NCBI RefSeq assembly: GCF_002343915.1
Contig: NZ_NETK01000001.1
Location: 6,648,001 to 6,712,000, forward strand
Source: Nannocystis exedens
Lineage (GTDB): Bacteria > Myxococcota_A > Polyangia > Nannocystales > Nannocystaceae
DNA: 64,000 nt
Direction: 5' to 3'
Positions within the stretch are counted from its first letter, which is position 1; the number at the start of each line of letters is the position of its first letter. The notes under the pieces were generated by a model that saw only the letters and a program-made list of their open reading frames with translations, was not told the origin of the DNA and searched no databases. Position numbers and translations under genes: made by a program. This document shows, piece after piece, positions 28,806 through 37,651 of this stretch.

Positions 28806-30076
28806 ATGCGCACGCGAACGGGGCGAGTCTCGGGTTGGCTGCTGGCGGGGGCGATGGTCGGGGGCTGCGGGGACGACGGCGGCCGCGGCGATTCGACCGC
28901 GGGGGCGACGGCGCCGACGGGCATCACGGGGGCGAGCGGCGCCACGGGCGTGACCGGGGGACCGAGACCGGCGGCGAGACCACGGAGACGGCCACCGACG
29001 GGACGACCACCAGCGTCGACCCGTCCGGCGACCCGACCGGCACGCCGACCACCCAGCCGACCGGCGGCGCCGGCTGCACCGCCGACACCGACTGTCCCGA
29101 AGGACAGCACTGCGGCGACTGGTCGGGCGAGTGCCTGCCGGCGGGCGGCTGCCTGTTCGACGAGGACTGCGAGGGCGGCCAGACCTGCACCGACGGGATG
29201 TGCATGATCGGCGGCGACTGCGGGGCGCAGGAGTTCGAGCTGACCAAGGTCGTGCCGAACGTGATGATCGTGCTCGACCGCAGCGGCAGCATGGAGGGCG
29301 ACGTCCAGGACTCGGACAAGAACCGCTGGGAGGTCGCGAAGGACGCGATCAACAAGCTGGTGACGACCTTCAACGAGGAGATCCGGTTCGGCCTCGTCAC
29401 CTACTCGGCGTGCGTCGGCAACGGCTGCTCGGCCGGGACGGTCGTGGTGCCGCTGGCCGAGTTCAACGGCGGGGCGATCCAGCAGTTTTTGGCCGACAAG
29501 GGCAACGACTACCTGTGCAACTCCGGCGACCCGGAGACGAGCACCGGCAACACGCTCAAGGCGCTGGTCGGGGAGCCGCAGATCCAGGACCCCACCCGCG
29601 CCAACGCGGTGCTGCTGATCACCGACGGCAACGAGAGCGGCGAGTGCCAGGGCACCACCAACGGGCCGGCGGCGGCCGCCGAGCTGTTCGCGCAGGCGAT
29701 CTCGGTCCGCACCTACGCGGTCGGGTTCGCCGATGGGATCCTCGGCTCGCTGGCCGAGATCGCCACCAACGGCGGCACGATGACGCCCTACAACGCCAAC
29801 AACCCGGCCTCGCTCGAGGCGGCGCTCGACGCGATCGCCGGCGCGGTGGTGTCCTGCACCTTCGAGCTCGACACGGTGCCCGACGATCCGAGCGAGATCT
29901 ACGTGTTCTTCGAGGACATGGTCCCGGGGGTCCCGAACGACCCCGACAACGGCTGGACCTACGACCCGAACACCAACACCGTCACCTTCCACGGCACCGC
30001 CTGCGAGGCGCTCAAGAACGGGCAGGTGGTCGACGTCGACGTGGTGTTCGGCTGCGACGTGCCGATCCCCGGGTGA
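28806..30076 (+). CDS. VWA-domain lipoprotein, frameshifted near the N-terminus
   Basis: The true start is ATG 28806 (GGAGG eight bases upstream), giving MRTRTGRVSGWLLAGAMVGG then C: a lipobox. That frame runs only to the G5 tract 28956-28960, after which the +2 frame continues TETGGETTETATDG and the whole mature protein. One extra G makes a single 423-residue ORF. After a Thr/Gly-rich linker and a Cys-rich segment (CTADTDCPEGQHC, CLFDEDCEGGQTC), a VWA domain begins at VMIVLDRSGSMEGD (MIDAS DxSxS), with LLITDGNES as the second metal loop. It resembles myxobacterial surface VWA proteins of unknown ligand. The region after VSCTFELD forms a small beta domain. It is convergent with the Cys-rich protein across a six-unit array. 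Confidence 0.85.
28956..28960 (+). other. G5 tract at frameshift of VWA lipoprotein
   Basis: The signal-peptide frame and the mature-domain frame meet at this tract; a G6 here would join GVTGG directly to TETGGETTET. It could be an assembly error or a slippage site. Confidence 0.7.
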
Positions 30077-30082
30077 ACGAAG

Positions 30083-30162
30083 AGACATGCCCGGCGGGGC
30101 ATGTCCTTTTGGAAAGGTTTGAAGGGGCATGCCTGAGCGGGCATGTCCCTTCGTTCATGAGC
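30083..30162. repeat. 14-bp phased CATG array, 6 units, convergent gap
   Basis: Cores at 30087, 30101, 30115 (AGG), 30129, 30143 and 30157, all exactly 14 apart. It fills most of the 94-base gap between two convergent stop codons. Confidence 0.92.
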
Positions 30163-30170
30163 GCCACGGC

Positions 30171-31307
30171 TCAGCGGTACACGGGCGGCTTGCAGGCCGC
30201 CTCTTTCAGGCGGCAGTCGTCGCGGCACATGTCGCCGCTGCTGCTGCAGGTCAGCTTGCAGGTGGCGCGGTCGGTCTCGGACATCTTGCCCTGGTCGCAC
30301 TGGGCGCTGCACGACGTCTGCTCGCTCGCGCAGCCGACCTTGCAGCTCTGGGCCTGGGCGGCGCACTGGGGGTTGTGCGGCTGCTGGCCCTGCGGGGCCG
30401 TGGAGGTGGCCTGGGCCGGCGTGGGCGGATGGGTCGGCGCGGCGACGGGGCGGGGCGCGCCGCCGGGGGCGCTGCCCGGGACCACGCCGCCCGAGGAGCG
30501 GATGACCGCGGCGCGCTGCTCGGCCTCGGTCATGGTCGGCGCCGGGCCGAGGACCCACTGGCTGGGGGCCGCGGGGCCGAGCACCGTGCCGACGGCGCCG
30601 CAGTTGTTGCGGCAGGTGGCGCGGTCGGTGGCCGAGGCCTCGCGGTCGCAGGTGGCCTGGCAGGCGGCGACCTGCTGCTGCTGCGCGGCGTGGGGGTTGT
30701 ACGCGGCGGCAGTGCTGCCCGGCTGCGCGGCGTGGGGGTTGTACGCGGGCGAGGTGCCGGGCGCCGTCGTGACCGGCGCCGAGCCGCCGCCGGGGGCGAA
30801 GCTGTACGTGGTGGTGTTGCCGACCGACGAGGTCGCGACGGGCACCGAGCCGCCGCCGGGGGCGAAGCTGTACGTGGTGGTGTTGCCGGCCGGCGACGAC
30901 GTCGGCTGCGGGGCGCTGGCGCGGGCGAGCTGGCCGCACTGCAGGCGGCAGGTGGCGCGGTCGCCCGGGGTGGGCTCGGCGTCGCACTGCGACTCGCACA
31001 AGAATTTCTGGTGGGCGAGGTCGGGAGCGGGCTGGCTGGCGGGCTGAGCCGGACGCGGCGGCGAAGACGCGGGGGGCGAAGACGACGGCGGCGTGGCTGG
31101 CTTGGCGGCGGGGGGCGGGCTTGAGGGCGTGGACTGGGCCAGGCGGGCGCACTGGAGGCGGCAGGTGGCCTGGTCGTCGGCGGACAGGCCCGGCGCGGTG
31201 CAGCCGGCGAAGCAGGTGTTGTCGGCCGGCGCGGCGGCGCGGGCGGGTCCGAGGCCGAGCAGGGCGGCGGCCGCGAAGGTCAGGCTGAACAGAGCGATTG
31301 GACGCAT
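30171..31307 (-). CDS. Exported Cys-repeat protein (CxxxC..DxATCxxxC)
   Basis: 378 residues from ATG 31307, with GGGGGAA about eight bases upstream. Signal peptide LTFAAAALLGLGPARAAAP. The mature protein carries four copies of a motif: C-x3-C, about ten residues, DxATC-x3-C. They read CFAGC..DQATCRLQC, CESQC..DRATCRLQC, CQATC..DRATCRNNC and CSAQC..DRATCKLTC. Pro/Ser linkers and two copies each of NTTTYSFAPGGGS and YNPHAAQ separate them. Even cysteine spacing suggests disulfide-bonded helical hairpins in the periplasm or outside. I do not recognise a named family. It is convergent with the VWA lipoprotein. Confidence 0.85.
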   Translation of the reverse strand: MRPIALFSLTFAAAALLGLGPARAAAPADNTCFAGCTAPGLSADDQATCRLQCARLAQSTPSSPPPAAKPATPPSSSPPASSPPRPAQPASQPAPDLAHQKFLCESQCDAEPTPGDRATCRLQCGQLARASAPQPTSSPAGNTTTYSFAPGGGSVPVATSSVGNTTTYSFAPGGGSAPVTTAPGTSPAYNPHAAQPGSTAAAYNPHAAQQQQVAACQATCDREASATDRATCRNNCGAVGTVLGPAAPSQWVLGPAPTMTEAEQRAAVIRSSGGVVPGSAPGGAPRPVAAPTHPPTPAQATSTAPQGQQPHNPQCAAQAQSCKVGCASEQTSCSAQCDQGKMSETDRATCKLTCSSSGDMCRDDCRLKEAACKPPVYR

Positions 31308-31483
31308 GTCGCAGTTCCCCCGGGTACGCGAGCCGACGATAGCATCCGCGCGACCGCCGGCAAGAATCGTGCGCGGGGGGACGAAGGCCGCGCGGCGAAC
31401 ATTCTCTCGCGAAAGTCATCCCCGAGACGACGCCGTCCGCGGCCGAATTGCAGGCCCGCGAGTCAGCGTCCGTCGAGGTGGCT

Positions 31484-32452
31484 TCAGCACGGACCGTCGA
31501 TGCAGCAGTCGCCGAAGAAGACGCAGTCGGGGTCGCAGGCGCAGGCGCCACTGAAGCCGCCGCACTCGCAGTCCGAACACGAGTACGGGTCTTCGGGGCA
31601 GTCCTCGGGACACGAGCAATCGTCCTCGCCGCCGCTGCACACGCCGTCGCCGCAGACCATGTTGACGCAGCCGGCGGTGTTGTGGGTGCAGTTGGCGTTG
31701 CAGCTCAGCGTGCCGCCGCTGAACCCGAGCCCGTTGCAGGTCTGGCCCCCGAGGTCGGCGCCCTCGCACGACTCGGGCCCGTTGCGCACCCCGTCCCCGC
31801 ACCAGAAGCAGCCGGCCTTGTCGAACAGGCAGCTGCCCGGGCTGCCGCACGCCAGCGTGCCGCCGTGGTAGTTGCCGTTGGCCGGCGCCACGAGGCCCGC
31901 GCACACGGCGTTGCCGAGCTGCGCCGCGCTGCAGTTGCTGCCCTGCTGCCCGCAGTCGCACTCCTCGCCGCCGTTCTTGACGCCGTCGCCGCACGACTCG
32001 CTGACGCACTGACTCTTGTTCCACGTGCAGGTGGCGGCGTCGCAGGTGAGCAGGCCGCCGGTGAAGCCGAGGCCCTGGCAGGTCTGACCGTTGACGTTGG
32101 CGCCCTCGCACTCCTCGGGCGGCTCGATCGTCCCGTCGCCGCAGGTGATCGCCGGGCCGGTGGTGGTGGTGGTGCCGGGGTCGTCGGTGGTGACGCCCGA
32201 CGGATCGACGCCGGTGGTCGGCTCGGCGTCGGTGGTCGGGGCGACGTCACCGAAGTCGGGGCGGATCATGTCGGTGGTGCCGGCGGAGTCGTCGGTGCTC
32301 GGCGCCGAGGTGCCCGACATGCCCTGGGTCGTCACCTGCGAGCCGGTCGGCGCCGGCCATGAGCCGCCGAAACCTGAACTTTGGGTCACGTCCTCGCCGC
32401 CGGCACAGGCCGCGAGGGTGACGAGCGCGAGGTGAGTGATGCGGCGAACCAT
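31484..32452 (-). CDS. Cys-rich repeat lipoprotein (DUF4215-like) with SMB-like C-terminus
   Basis: 322 residues from ATG 32452; the upstream extension of the frame is antisense to the neighbour and is rejected. Lipobox LVTLAAC, then a Thr/Asp/Ser linker (TTDAEPTTGVDPSG). Three repeats open with CGDG (CGDGTIEPPEECEGA, CGDGVKNGGEECD, CGDGVRNGPESCEGA), each with GLGF(T/S)GGxLxC-type continuations, as in DUF4215-like Cys-rich surface proteins of myxobacteria. The last ~30 residues, CECGGFSGACACDPDC then VFFGDCCIDGPC, follow a somatomedin-B-like cysteine pattern (CxCDxxCxxxGDCCxD). It is likely a disulfide-rich surface or outer-membrane protein; no enzymatic role is visible. Confidence 0.85.
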   Translation of the reverse strand: MVRRITHLALVTLAACAGGEDVTQSSGFGGSWPAPTGSQVTTQGMSGTSAPSTDDSAGTTDMIRPDFGDVAPTTDAEPTTGVDPSGVTTDDPGTTTTTGPAITCGDGTIEPPEECEGANVNGQTCQGLGFTGGLLTCDAATCTWNKSQCVSESCGDGVKNGGEECDCGQQGSNCSAAQLGNAVCAGLVAPANGNYHGGTLACGSPGSCLFDKAGCFWCGDGVRNGPESCEGADLGGQTCNGLGFSGGTLSCNANCTHNTAGCVNMVCGDGVCSGGEDDCSCPEDCPEDPYSCSDCECGGFSGACACDPDCVFFGDCCIDGPC

Positions 32453-32489
32453 CCCCCGATCATAGGCGGGGGCGCCGCCGCGCCGCAAA

Positions 32490-33827
32490 TCAGGCGCTGG
32501 CGTGCGCGTCCGCCCTTGCGGCCTCGGCGCGACCCGGCGGTTCGATGAACTCGTCTTCGTCGCCGAGCACCAGCGCGAGCATGCGGTCGAGGACGCCCGT
32601 CCACGCGTCGCGGCGCGCCGCGGCGCGCTCCTGGGGGCCGAGGCGACCGAAGCGGCGCAGGTCGGCTCGGGCCGCCGGCGGCTCGTCGACGAAGGCGGCG
32701 GCCCGCAGCTCGGCCGCGACGGCGCGCACCGCCTCGGCGACCTCGACGCCGCCGACGTCGATCGCCCAGGCCACGGTCGCCCAGGCGAGCTCGGCGTGAC
32801 GGGTCTCATCCGCGGCGATCGCCGCCAGGGCCGCATCGGCGGCCGGAGCCGCGCAGCCGCGTCGGCCGCGCAGAGCGGTGAGGGCGGCGAGCGTCTCGCC
32901 GACGCAGCCCTCGCGGAAGGTGTCGCAGGCCAGCGCGACCAGGCCGCCCGCGCGCGGCTGCACCGGCGGCAGCGGGCCCGGCCCGAGCGCGACGCCGCCG
33001 TACGCGGCCGCCAGCGCGAAGCACACCTGCGCGTGCCGGACCTCGTCGAGCCCGGCCTCGGCGCAGCCGGCCAGCAGCTCGGGCGGGGCGCCCACGGCCA
33101 TCAGCTCGAGCGCGGCGCGGGCGAACGCGGCGACCGAGGCGTGCTCCATCTGCGCGTCCTCGAGCCAGGCGGCGGCCAGCAGCGGGCGCTCGTCGGCACC
33201 TGGCTCTCCGAGCATGTCCTCCGGGACCTGGTCCCCGAGCCATGTACTTCCGGACACTACGGGCGCGGCCACGGCGTCGTCGCCGGCGGTCAGCAGCGGG
33301 CGGCCGCTGCAGTAGTCGAACCAGTGGTAGCAGCAGATCTCGCCGTCGCCGGTGGCCTTGCGCTTGTCGCCGGTGGCGATCTTGCGCAGGCGGCCCATCA
33401 TCATCGGGTTCATCGACAGGCCCTTGTAGGTCTTGTCGTTCGGGCTGACGCCGGGGTCGGGGCGGCCGATGAGGCGCGTGGGACAGCCGATCTCGTCGGT
33501 GGCCTGCGGGGCGCGGAACTTGTTGGCGGCCGCCGGCGAGCCGCACCAGTCGCCGTTGGTGCAGCCCTCCTCCTCGAGGCCGTCGGGGTCGAAGGGATCC
33601 ATGCCGGTGCGGGCGGGGTACTGCGGTCCGGCCGGCGCCGGCGGGGCGGCGACGACCGGGGCCGCCTCGACCTTGGCCGGCGCAGGCTCGGGCGTGGCGG
33701 CCTTGGCCGGCGCGGCCTTGGCGGCCTCGACCGGCGCGGGCGTCGGCGCCGGGCCGCAGGCGGCGAGCAAGAGCCCCGAGGTGAGGGCGGTGTGCAGGCG
33801 TCGACGGAGCAGCCGGAGGTCGCGCAT
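32490..33827 (-). CDS. Ferritin-like lipoprotein
   Basis: 445 residues from ATG 33827. Lipobox SGLLLAAC, a Pro/Ala/Lys linker, then a Cys-rich cap (GCTNGDWCGSP, GEICCYHWFDYCSG). From about residue 200 a four-helix ferritin-like domain shows metal-ligand patterns EDAQMEHASVAAFARA, GLDEVRHAQVCFA and ADETRHAELAWATVAW, that is E..ExxH repeats. Homologues in myxobacteria are annotated only as ferritin-like; a di-iron oxidase or iron-binding role is inferred. The gene carries a five-unit 14-bp array between the Cys-rich cap and the helical domain. It is divergent from the lycopene cyclase gene 105 bases away. Confidence 0.85.
   Translation of the reverse strand: MRDLRLLRRRLHTALTSGLLLAACGPAPTPAPVEAAKAAPAKAATPEPAPAKVEAAPVVAAPPAPAGPQYPARTGMDPFDPDGLEEEGCTNGDWCGSPAAANKFRAPQATDEIGCPTRLIGRPDPGVSPNDKTYKGLSMNPMMMGRLRKIATGDKRKATGDGEICCYHWFDYCSGRPLLTAGDDAVAAPVVSGSTWLGDQVPEDMLGEPGADERPLLAAAWLEDAQMEHASVAAFARAALELMAVGAPPELLAGCAEAGLDEVRHAQVCFALAAAYGGVALGPGPLPPVQPRAGGLVALACDTFREGCVGETLAALTALRGRRGCAAPAADAALAAIAADETRHAELAWATVAWAIDVGGVEVAEAVRAVAAELRAAAFVDEPPAARADLRRFGRLGPQERAAARRDAWTGVLDRMLALVLGDEDEFIEPPGRAEAARADAHASA
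33196..33260. repeat. 14-bp phased array inside ferritin-like lipoprotein, 5 units
   Basis: Cores at 33200, 33214, 33228, 33242 and 33256, alternating CTG and ATG types. It encodes the linker VSGSTWLGDQVPEDMLGEPG, placed exactly between two domains. Confidence 0.85.
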
Positions 33828-33932
33828 GCGGCCGACGTTAGCATTAAGGATCGCGCGCCGAGCCCGGGTGATCACCGCAACGAAGATCGTCGGACCTTGA
33901 GATCCGGCCGCGCCTGGGCCATAGATGCGGCG

Positions 33933-35111
33933 GTGCGCGCGGACTACGTGATCGCCGGCGCCGGCTGTGCGGGCCTCAGCCTCGCGGTGCAGATCGCCCT
34001 CCAGGCCCGCCGCCGCGGGGTCCCCTGCCCGCGCGTGGTGCTGATCGAGCCGCGCGCGCGGCACGCCCGCGACCGCACGTGGTGCTACTGGCGCTTCGTC
34101 GATCACCCGTTCGCCGCCGCGGTCCGCCACCGCTGGACCCGCTGGCGCGTCGCCGACGCCGGGCGCTCGCTGGTCCGCGGCACCACCCGCCACCCGTACG
34201 AGCACGTGCCGTCGGATGTCTTTTACGACATGGCCTTGGGGACACTCGCGGAGTTCCCCGAGATCGAGCTGCGCCGCGGCTGCGCGGTGCGGGCGATCCG
34301 CGAGGCCGCGGACGCGTGCGAGGTGGTGACCGACGGCGAGGTGGTGCAGGCGCGGCTGGTGTTCGACGGCCGGCCGGCGCCGGCCCCGGCGCCCGGCGGC
34401 GACGAGGTCGACCTGCTGCAGCACTTCGTCGGCTGGGAGGTCGAGGCGCCCGCCCCGGTGTTCGACCCCGAGGTGCCGACGCTGATGGACTTCACGGTCG
34501 ACCAGAGCCGCGGGATCCACTTCATGTACGTGCTGCCGTTCGCGCCGACCCGCGCGCTGGTCGAGACGACCTACATCTCGCCGGCGAGCCTCCCCGACGC
34601 GACCTACGAGGACGACCTGCGCGGCTACCTGCGCGATCGCTACGGGTTGACGGCGCCCGAGGTGCGCTGGCGCGAGCGAGGGGCGATCCCGATGACGAGC
34701 CGGCCGGCGTCGCTGCGCTCCGGCCCGCGGGTGATCCACCTCGGCCTGCGCGGCGGCCTGGCCAAGGGCTCGACCGGCTACGCGTTCCAGGCGATCCAGC
34801 GGACCTCCGAGCTGCTGGCGCGCGAGCTGCTCGAAAGGCCAGGTGCGCCGCCGCGGGTGCCCGCGCCCCGGCCGGCCGCGGCGGTGGCGATGGACCGGGT
34901 GCTGCTGGCCCACCTGCAGCGCACGCCCGGCCGCGGGCCGCCGCTGCTCGTCGACCTGTTCGAGCGCCTGCCGCCGGACCTGCTGTGTCGCTTCCTCAGC
35001 GACCACGCGGGGCCGCTCGACTACCCGCGGGTGATGCTGGCCACGCCGATGGCCGAGATGACGGCGGCGGTGGTGCGCTCGCGGGCGCTGTGGCTCCGCC
35101 CGGCCACCTGA
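33933..35111 (+). CDS. crtY: Lycopene cyclase (CrtY/CrtL type)
   Basis: 392 residues from GTG 33933, the only plausible start before the dinucleotide-binding motif DYVIAGAGCAGLSLA at residues 4-18. Family hallmarks follow: RTWCYWRFVDHPF (DRTWCYW), VPSDVFYDMAL, VLPFAPTRALVETTYI and the late G-RGG-AKGSTGYAF motif. The enzyme cyclises the ends of lycopene to beta-rings using reduced flavin as a non-redox cofactor, at the membrane. It is probably part of carotenoid synthesis, with the Rieske gene downstream; no crtB/crtI is in the window. Dyads at 34216/34230/34244 and 34827/34841 lie within the gene. Confidence 0.92.
   Translation: MRADYVIAGAGCAGLSLAVQIALQARRRGVPCPRVVLIEPRARHARDRTWCYWRFVDHPFAAAVRHRWTRWRVADAGRSLVRGTTRHPYEHVPSDVFYDMALGTLAEFPEIELRRGCAVRAIREAADACEVVTDGEVVQARLVFDGRPAPAPAPGGDEVDLLQHFVGWEVEAPAPVFDPEVPTLMDFTVDQSRGIHFMYVLPFAPTRALVETTYISPASLPDATYEDDLRGYLRDRYGLTAPEVRWRERGAIPMTSRPASLRSGPRVIHLGLRGGLAKGSTGYAFQAIQRTSELLARELLERPGAPPRVPAPRPAAAVAMDRVLLAHLQRTPGRGPPLLVDLFERLPPDLLCRFLSDHAGPLDYPRVMLATPMAEMTAAVVRSRALWLRPAT
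34212..34248. repeat. 14-bp phased array inside crtY, 3 units
   Basis: ATG cores at 34216 and 34230 and ACT at 34244 (GATGTCT-TTTA-CGACATG). It encodes SDVFYDMALGTLA. Confidence 0.65.
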
Positions 35112-35557
35112 CGCCGCATCGCGTCGGGCGGTGCGAACGGCGGTGAGCGGGGAATTTCACCCCGACCAATCGCCGGTGAATCGAGGGTGACGAGCAGTCA
35201 GCTCGCCGGGACTTTGACCAGGGGCGGCGGGGCCGACGTCGAGGCATTCGCTGTTCCGCCGGCGAATCGAGCGAATCGAGCGGATGCCACGACGCATTCC
35301 GCGAGAATGCGGGGAGAGCCCCTGGCCGGCTCGGAGGCGGGTGCGGGCGAGCCTGCGCTCGGGCGCGGCCCGGCGTCCGCCCTGGACCCCACCCATTCGA
35401 ATGCGCCGTCTCTCTTCGCGGCAAAAAAAACGACGGCGCTGCAATTGGTTGGTCGACGACGGGCACCTTGCGATCGAGCGTGATGAGCGTGGCACCGCCT
35501 GGGCGCGGGCGACGAGCATGCACGCTGTTTACTCGGTGAAGGAAAGGAAAATCAGCA
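35112..35557. other. Intergenic stretch without a supported gene
   Basis: 446 bases between the cyclase and the small lipoprotein. It is locally less GC-rich, with an A8 run at about 35425-35432 and AATTGG nearby, which suits a promoter region for the downstream gene. No 14-bp array is present. Confidence 0.5.
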
Positions 35558-36079
35558 ATGACCATCGCGTCCCGTACGTATCGCTTGAACCTTCGCTCGC
35601 TGCGACTGTGCGCGCTCGCCCTGCCGTGTGCGCTGCTGGCGACCGCCTGTGATGACCCCGATCAGGAGGCGGAGCTCGCCGCGCTCGACGATGTCGAGGC
35701 CAGCGACGAGCTCGCGGCCGAGGAGGCCGCGGAGGCCGAGGCGGCCGCCGGGGGCCTCGCCGAGCATGGCATCGACGTCCTGCAGGACCGCCCCGATGCG
35801 GCCGAGGGCTTCGCGTCCCTGTGCTGCACGATCACCTTCCCCTCGATCTTCAACCCGCACGTTCGGCTGTCCACGCTGGCCTCGGAGGGTTGCTCGATCG
35901 GCACGAACATCCCGAGCGGCGCCCTGATCTCGTACACGGTCTCGCACTATTATGGCACGCCCGGGCCGTTCGTCGGCACCACCTCCGGCCCGCTCAACAA
36001 CAACAGCGTGAAGTCGGTCGCGCTCACCCACTCGGGTTCGCTGGACGCCATGAGCTGCGTCGCGTTCGCGGCGTGGTAG
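35558..36079 (+). CDS. Small exported lipoprotein with acidic leader and Cys-rich C-terminus
   Basis: 173 residues from ATG 35558; AAGGAAA lies seven to nine bases upstream. Signal peptide LRLCALALPCALLATAC includes a lipobox (LLATAC). Residues ~35-68 are strongly acidic and helical (DEASDELAAEEAAEAEAAA-like). The C-terminal ~85 residues (from LCCTITFPSIF to SCVAFAAW) are neutral, Ser/Thr/Gly-rich, with four cysteines (CC, GCS, SCV). I do not recognise it. The acidic leader plus compact Cys-bearing tail could be a pro-region and mature peptide, or simply a linker and beta domain. It is followed 13 bases later by a strong hairpin, so it is probably a monocistronic unit. Confidence 0.8.
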   Translation: MTIASRTYRLNLRSLRLCALALPCALLATACDDPDQEAELAALDDVEASDELAAEEAAEAEAAAGGLAEHGIDVLQDRPDAAEGFASLCCTITFPSIFNPHVRLSTLASEGCSIGTNIPSGALISYTVSHYYGTPGPFVGTTSGPLNNNSVKSVALTHSGSLDAMSCVAFAAW

Positions 36080-36091
36080 CGCCCCGTCGTC

Positions 36092-36118
36092 CGGGCCGGC
36101 CGGCGCTCGGCCGGCCCG
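36092..36118 (+). terminator. GC hairpin, candidate terminator
   Basis: A perfect 10-bp stem CGGGCCGGCC / GGCCGGCCCG with the loop GGCGCTC begins 13 bases after the stop of the small lipoprotein. No T-run follows. Confidence 0.55.
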
Positions 36119-36265
36119 CCGCGAGCTTCGCCCCGAGGCCCCGGCGACGGGCTCGCCGCGGCGGACGGGCGGTGAACGCTTCGGCCCTACCGGGACCGCG
36201 TTCGCTCCGCGCGGCTCGTGCGGAACGGGCGCGCCCATAGTACACTGGCGCTCCCTGCCGCTCCG

Positions 36266-37249
36266 ATGACGCGCCTCTACACCTTCGGCAATGCTCCCGG
36301 CGTCCCCGGGGAGGCGCACAGCGAGGCGCCCGACTGGGTGCAGGCCAACCCCGGGCGGATCGAGAAGGCGCTGCAGCGGGCGCTGACGCTGTCCGGCGGC
36401 GGGTGGTTCGCCGTCGACGCGCGCGAGCGGATCGGCCGCACGCCGCGCGCCTACGCGGTCGACGGCCACGAGCTGGTGCTGTGGCGGACCGGCGACGGCA
36501 GCGTGCGCGCGGCCCCCGAGGCGTGCCCGCACATGGGCGCGTCGCTGGCGTGCGCGAGGGTCCGCGGCGACAACCTGATCTGCCCGTGGCACGGGCTCGA
36601 GCTCGGCGACGAGCCGCACGGCCGCTGGCGGCCGCTGCCCACCCACGACGATGGGGTGCTGGTGTGGGTGCAGCTGTCCGAAGAGGCAGGTCACGCCGAA
36701 GCGCCGACGCCGGCGCCGATCCTCGCCCCGCGGCCGGCGCAATTCTTGTCCGGCGTGGTGCGGATGGAGGCCGAATGTGACCCTTCGGACATCCTCGCCA
36801 ACCGCCTCGACCCGTGGCACGGCGCCCACTACCACCCGCACTCGTTCGCCCGCCTCAAGGTGCTGGCCGACGAGCCCGACCGCCTGCTGGTGCGCGTGGC
36901 GTACCGGGTGCTCGGGCCGCTGGCGGTCGAGGTCGACGCGACCTTCCACTGCCCCGACCCGCGCACGATCGTGATGACGATCGTCGGCGGCGAGGGCGTC
37001 GGCTCGGTCGTCGAGACCCACGCGACGCCGCTCGGCCCCGGCCGCTGCGTGGTGCTCGAGGCGACGCTGGCGACGTCGGAGCGCCCGGGCTTCAAGCTGG
37101 CTCTCGGGGCAGGTCGGCTGCTGCGACCGCTCATCGAGCGCCGCGCGGCCCGGCTGTGGCTCGAAGACGTCGCCTACGCCGAGCGCCGCTTCCGCCAGCG
37201 CGCGCGGGCGCCGGTGCGCCTGCGGACGATCCGCGGCGAGGCGGAGTAG
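36266..37249 (+). CDS. Rieske [2Fe-2S] oxygenase-like protein
   Basis: 327 residues from ATG 36266. A Rieske cluster motif is explicit: CPHMGASLACARVRGDNLIC-PWHG, that is CxH and CxxH, at about residues 90-113. The C-terminal part contains D-x-WHGAHYHPHSF, likely the mononuclear-iron side of an oxygenase or a DUF5914-like domain (from memory, DUF5914 follows Rieske domains in carotenoid-linked proteins). The context with lycopene cyclase suggests a carotenoid ring hydroxylase or related step, which is inference. The longer frame upstream to 36218 adds no recognisable sequence. Dyads at 36674/36688 and 37097/37111 lie within. Confidence 0.85.
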   Translation: MTRLYTFGNAPGVPGEAHSEAPDWVQANPGRIEKALQRALTLSGGGWFAVDARERIGRTPRAYAVDGHELVLWRTGDGSVRAAPEACPHMGASLACARVRGDNLICPWHGLELGDEPHGRWRPLPTHDDGVLVWVQLSEEAGHAEAPTPAPILAPRPAQFLSGVVRMEAECDPSDILANRLDPWHGAHYHPHSFARLKVLADEPDRLLVRVAYRVLGPLAVEVDATFHCPDPRTIVMTIVGGEGVGSVVETHATPLGPGRCVVLEATLATSERPGFKLALGAGRLLRPLIERRAARLWLEDVAYAERRFRQRARAPVRLRTIRGEAE

Positions 37250-37651
37250 GCGAGACGTGGCGAGCCGCGGCGCGCCGAGGCTCGCCGGGCAGGCGGCGCG
37301 CCGGGGCGTGCGCGTGGGCGCTGCTCGGGAGGGGCGCTCCCCGCGGGGCCTCACCCGTCCAACAATGCGTCGGGGACATGTTTATTCGGACAGACGTGAT
37401 AGGACATGTTTCGAAGGACATGTTTTCGAGGGCATGTCCCTCGGAGCGACCGCGCTCGCCGGACGGCGAGCGCTCGAAGCGGAGGGCGTGAGACGGCGCG
37501 GGCGAATCGGCTGGTGCGCGCTGTTCCTGGCGCGTGCTCCGGGCCGGGCCGAGCGGAGGGACGACGACCCCGAGCAGGCGGAGCGGGTCGGGAGCGGTGA
37601 TGCGAGGGGCGCGGGGGCGGCGAGACAGCCGTCGCCGGTGGAGCGGGACAG
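37250..37651. other. Intergenic stretch with array and partial duplication
   Basis: 402 bases between the Rieske gene and the serine hydrolase. It contains a five-unit 14-bp array and a second copy of the hydrolase's signal-peptide region (listed separately). Confidence 0.6.
37374..37440. repeat. 14-bp phased CATG array, 5 units
   Basis: Cores at 37378, 37392 (AGA), 37406, 37420 and 37434, exactly 14 apart. It lies about 125 bases after the Rieske stop, between genes on the same strand. Confidence 0.88.

Noticed and set aside
31484..32836. Longer start for the Cys-rich lipoprotein
   Set aside because: The extra N-terminal ~128 residues are antisense to the ferritin-like gene and Arg/Pro/Ser-rich; the internal ATG 32452 gives a proper lipoprotein signal.
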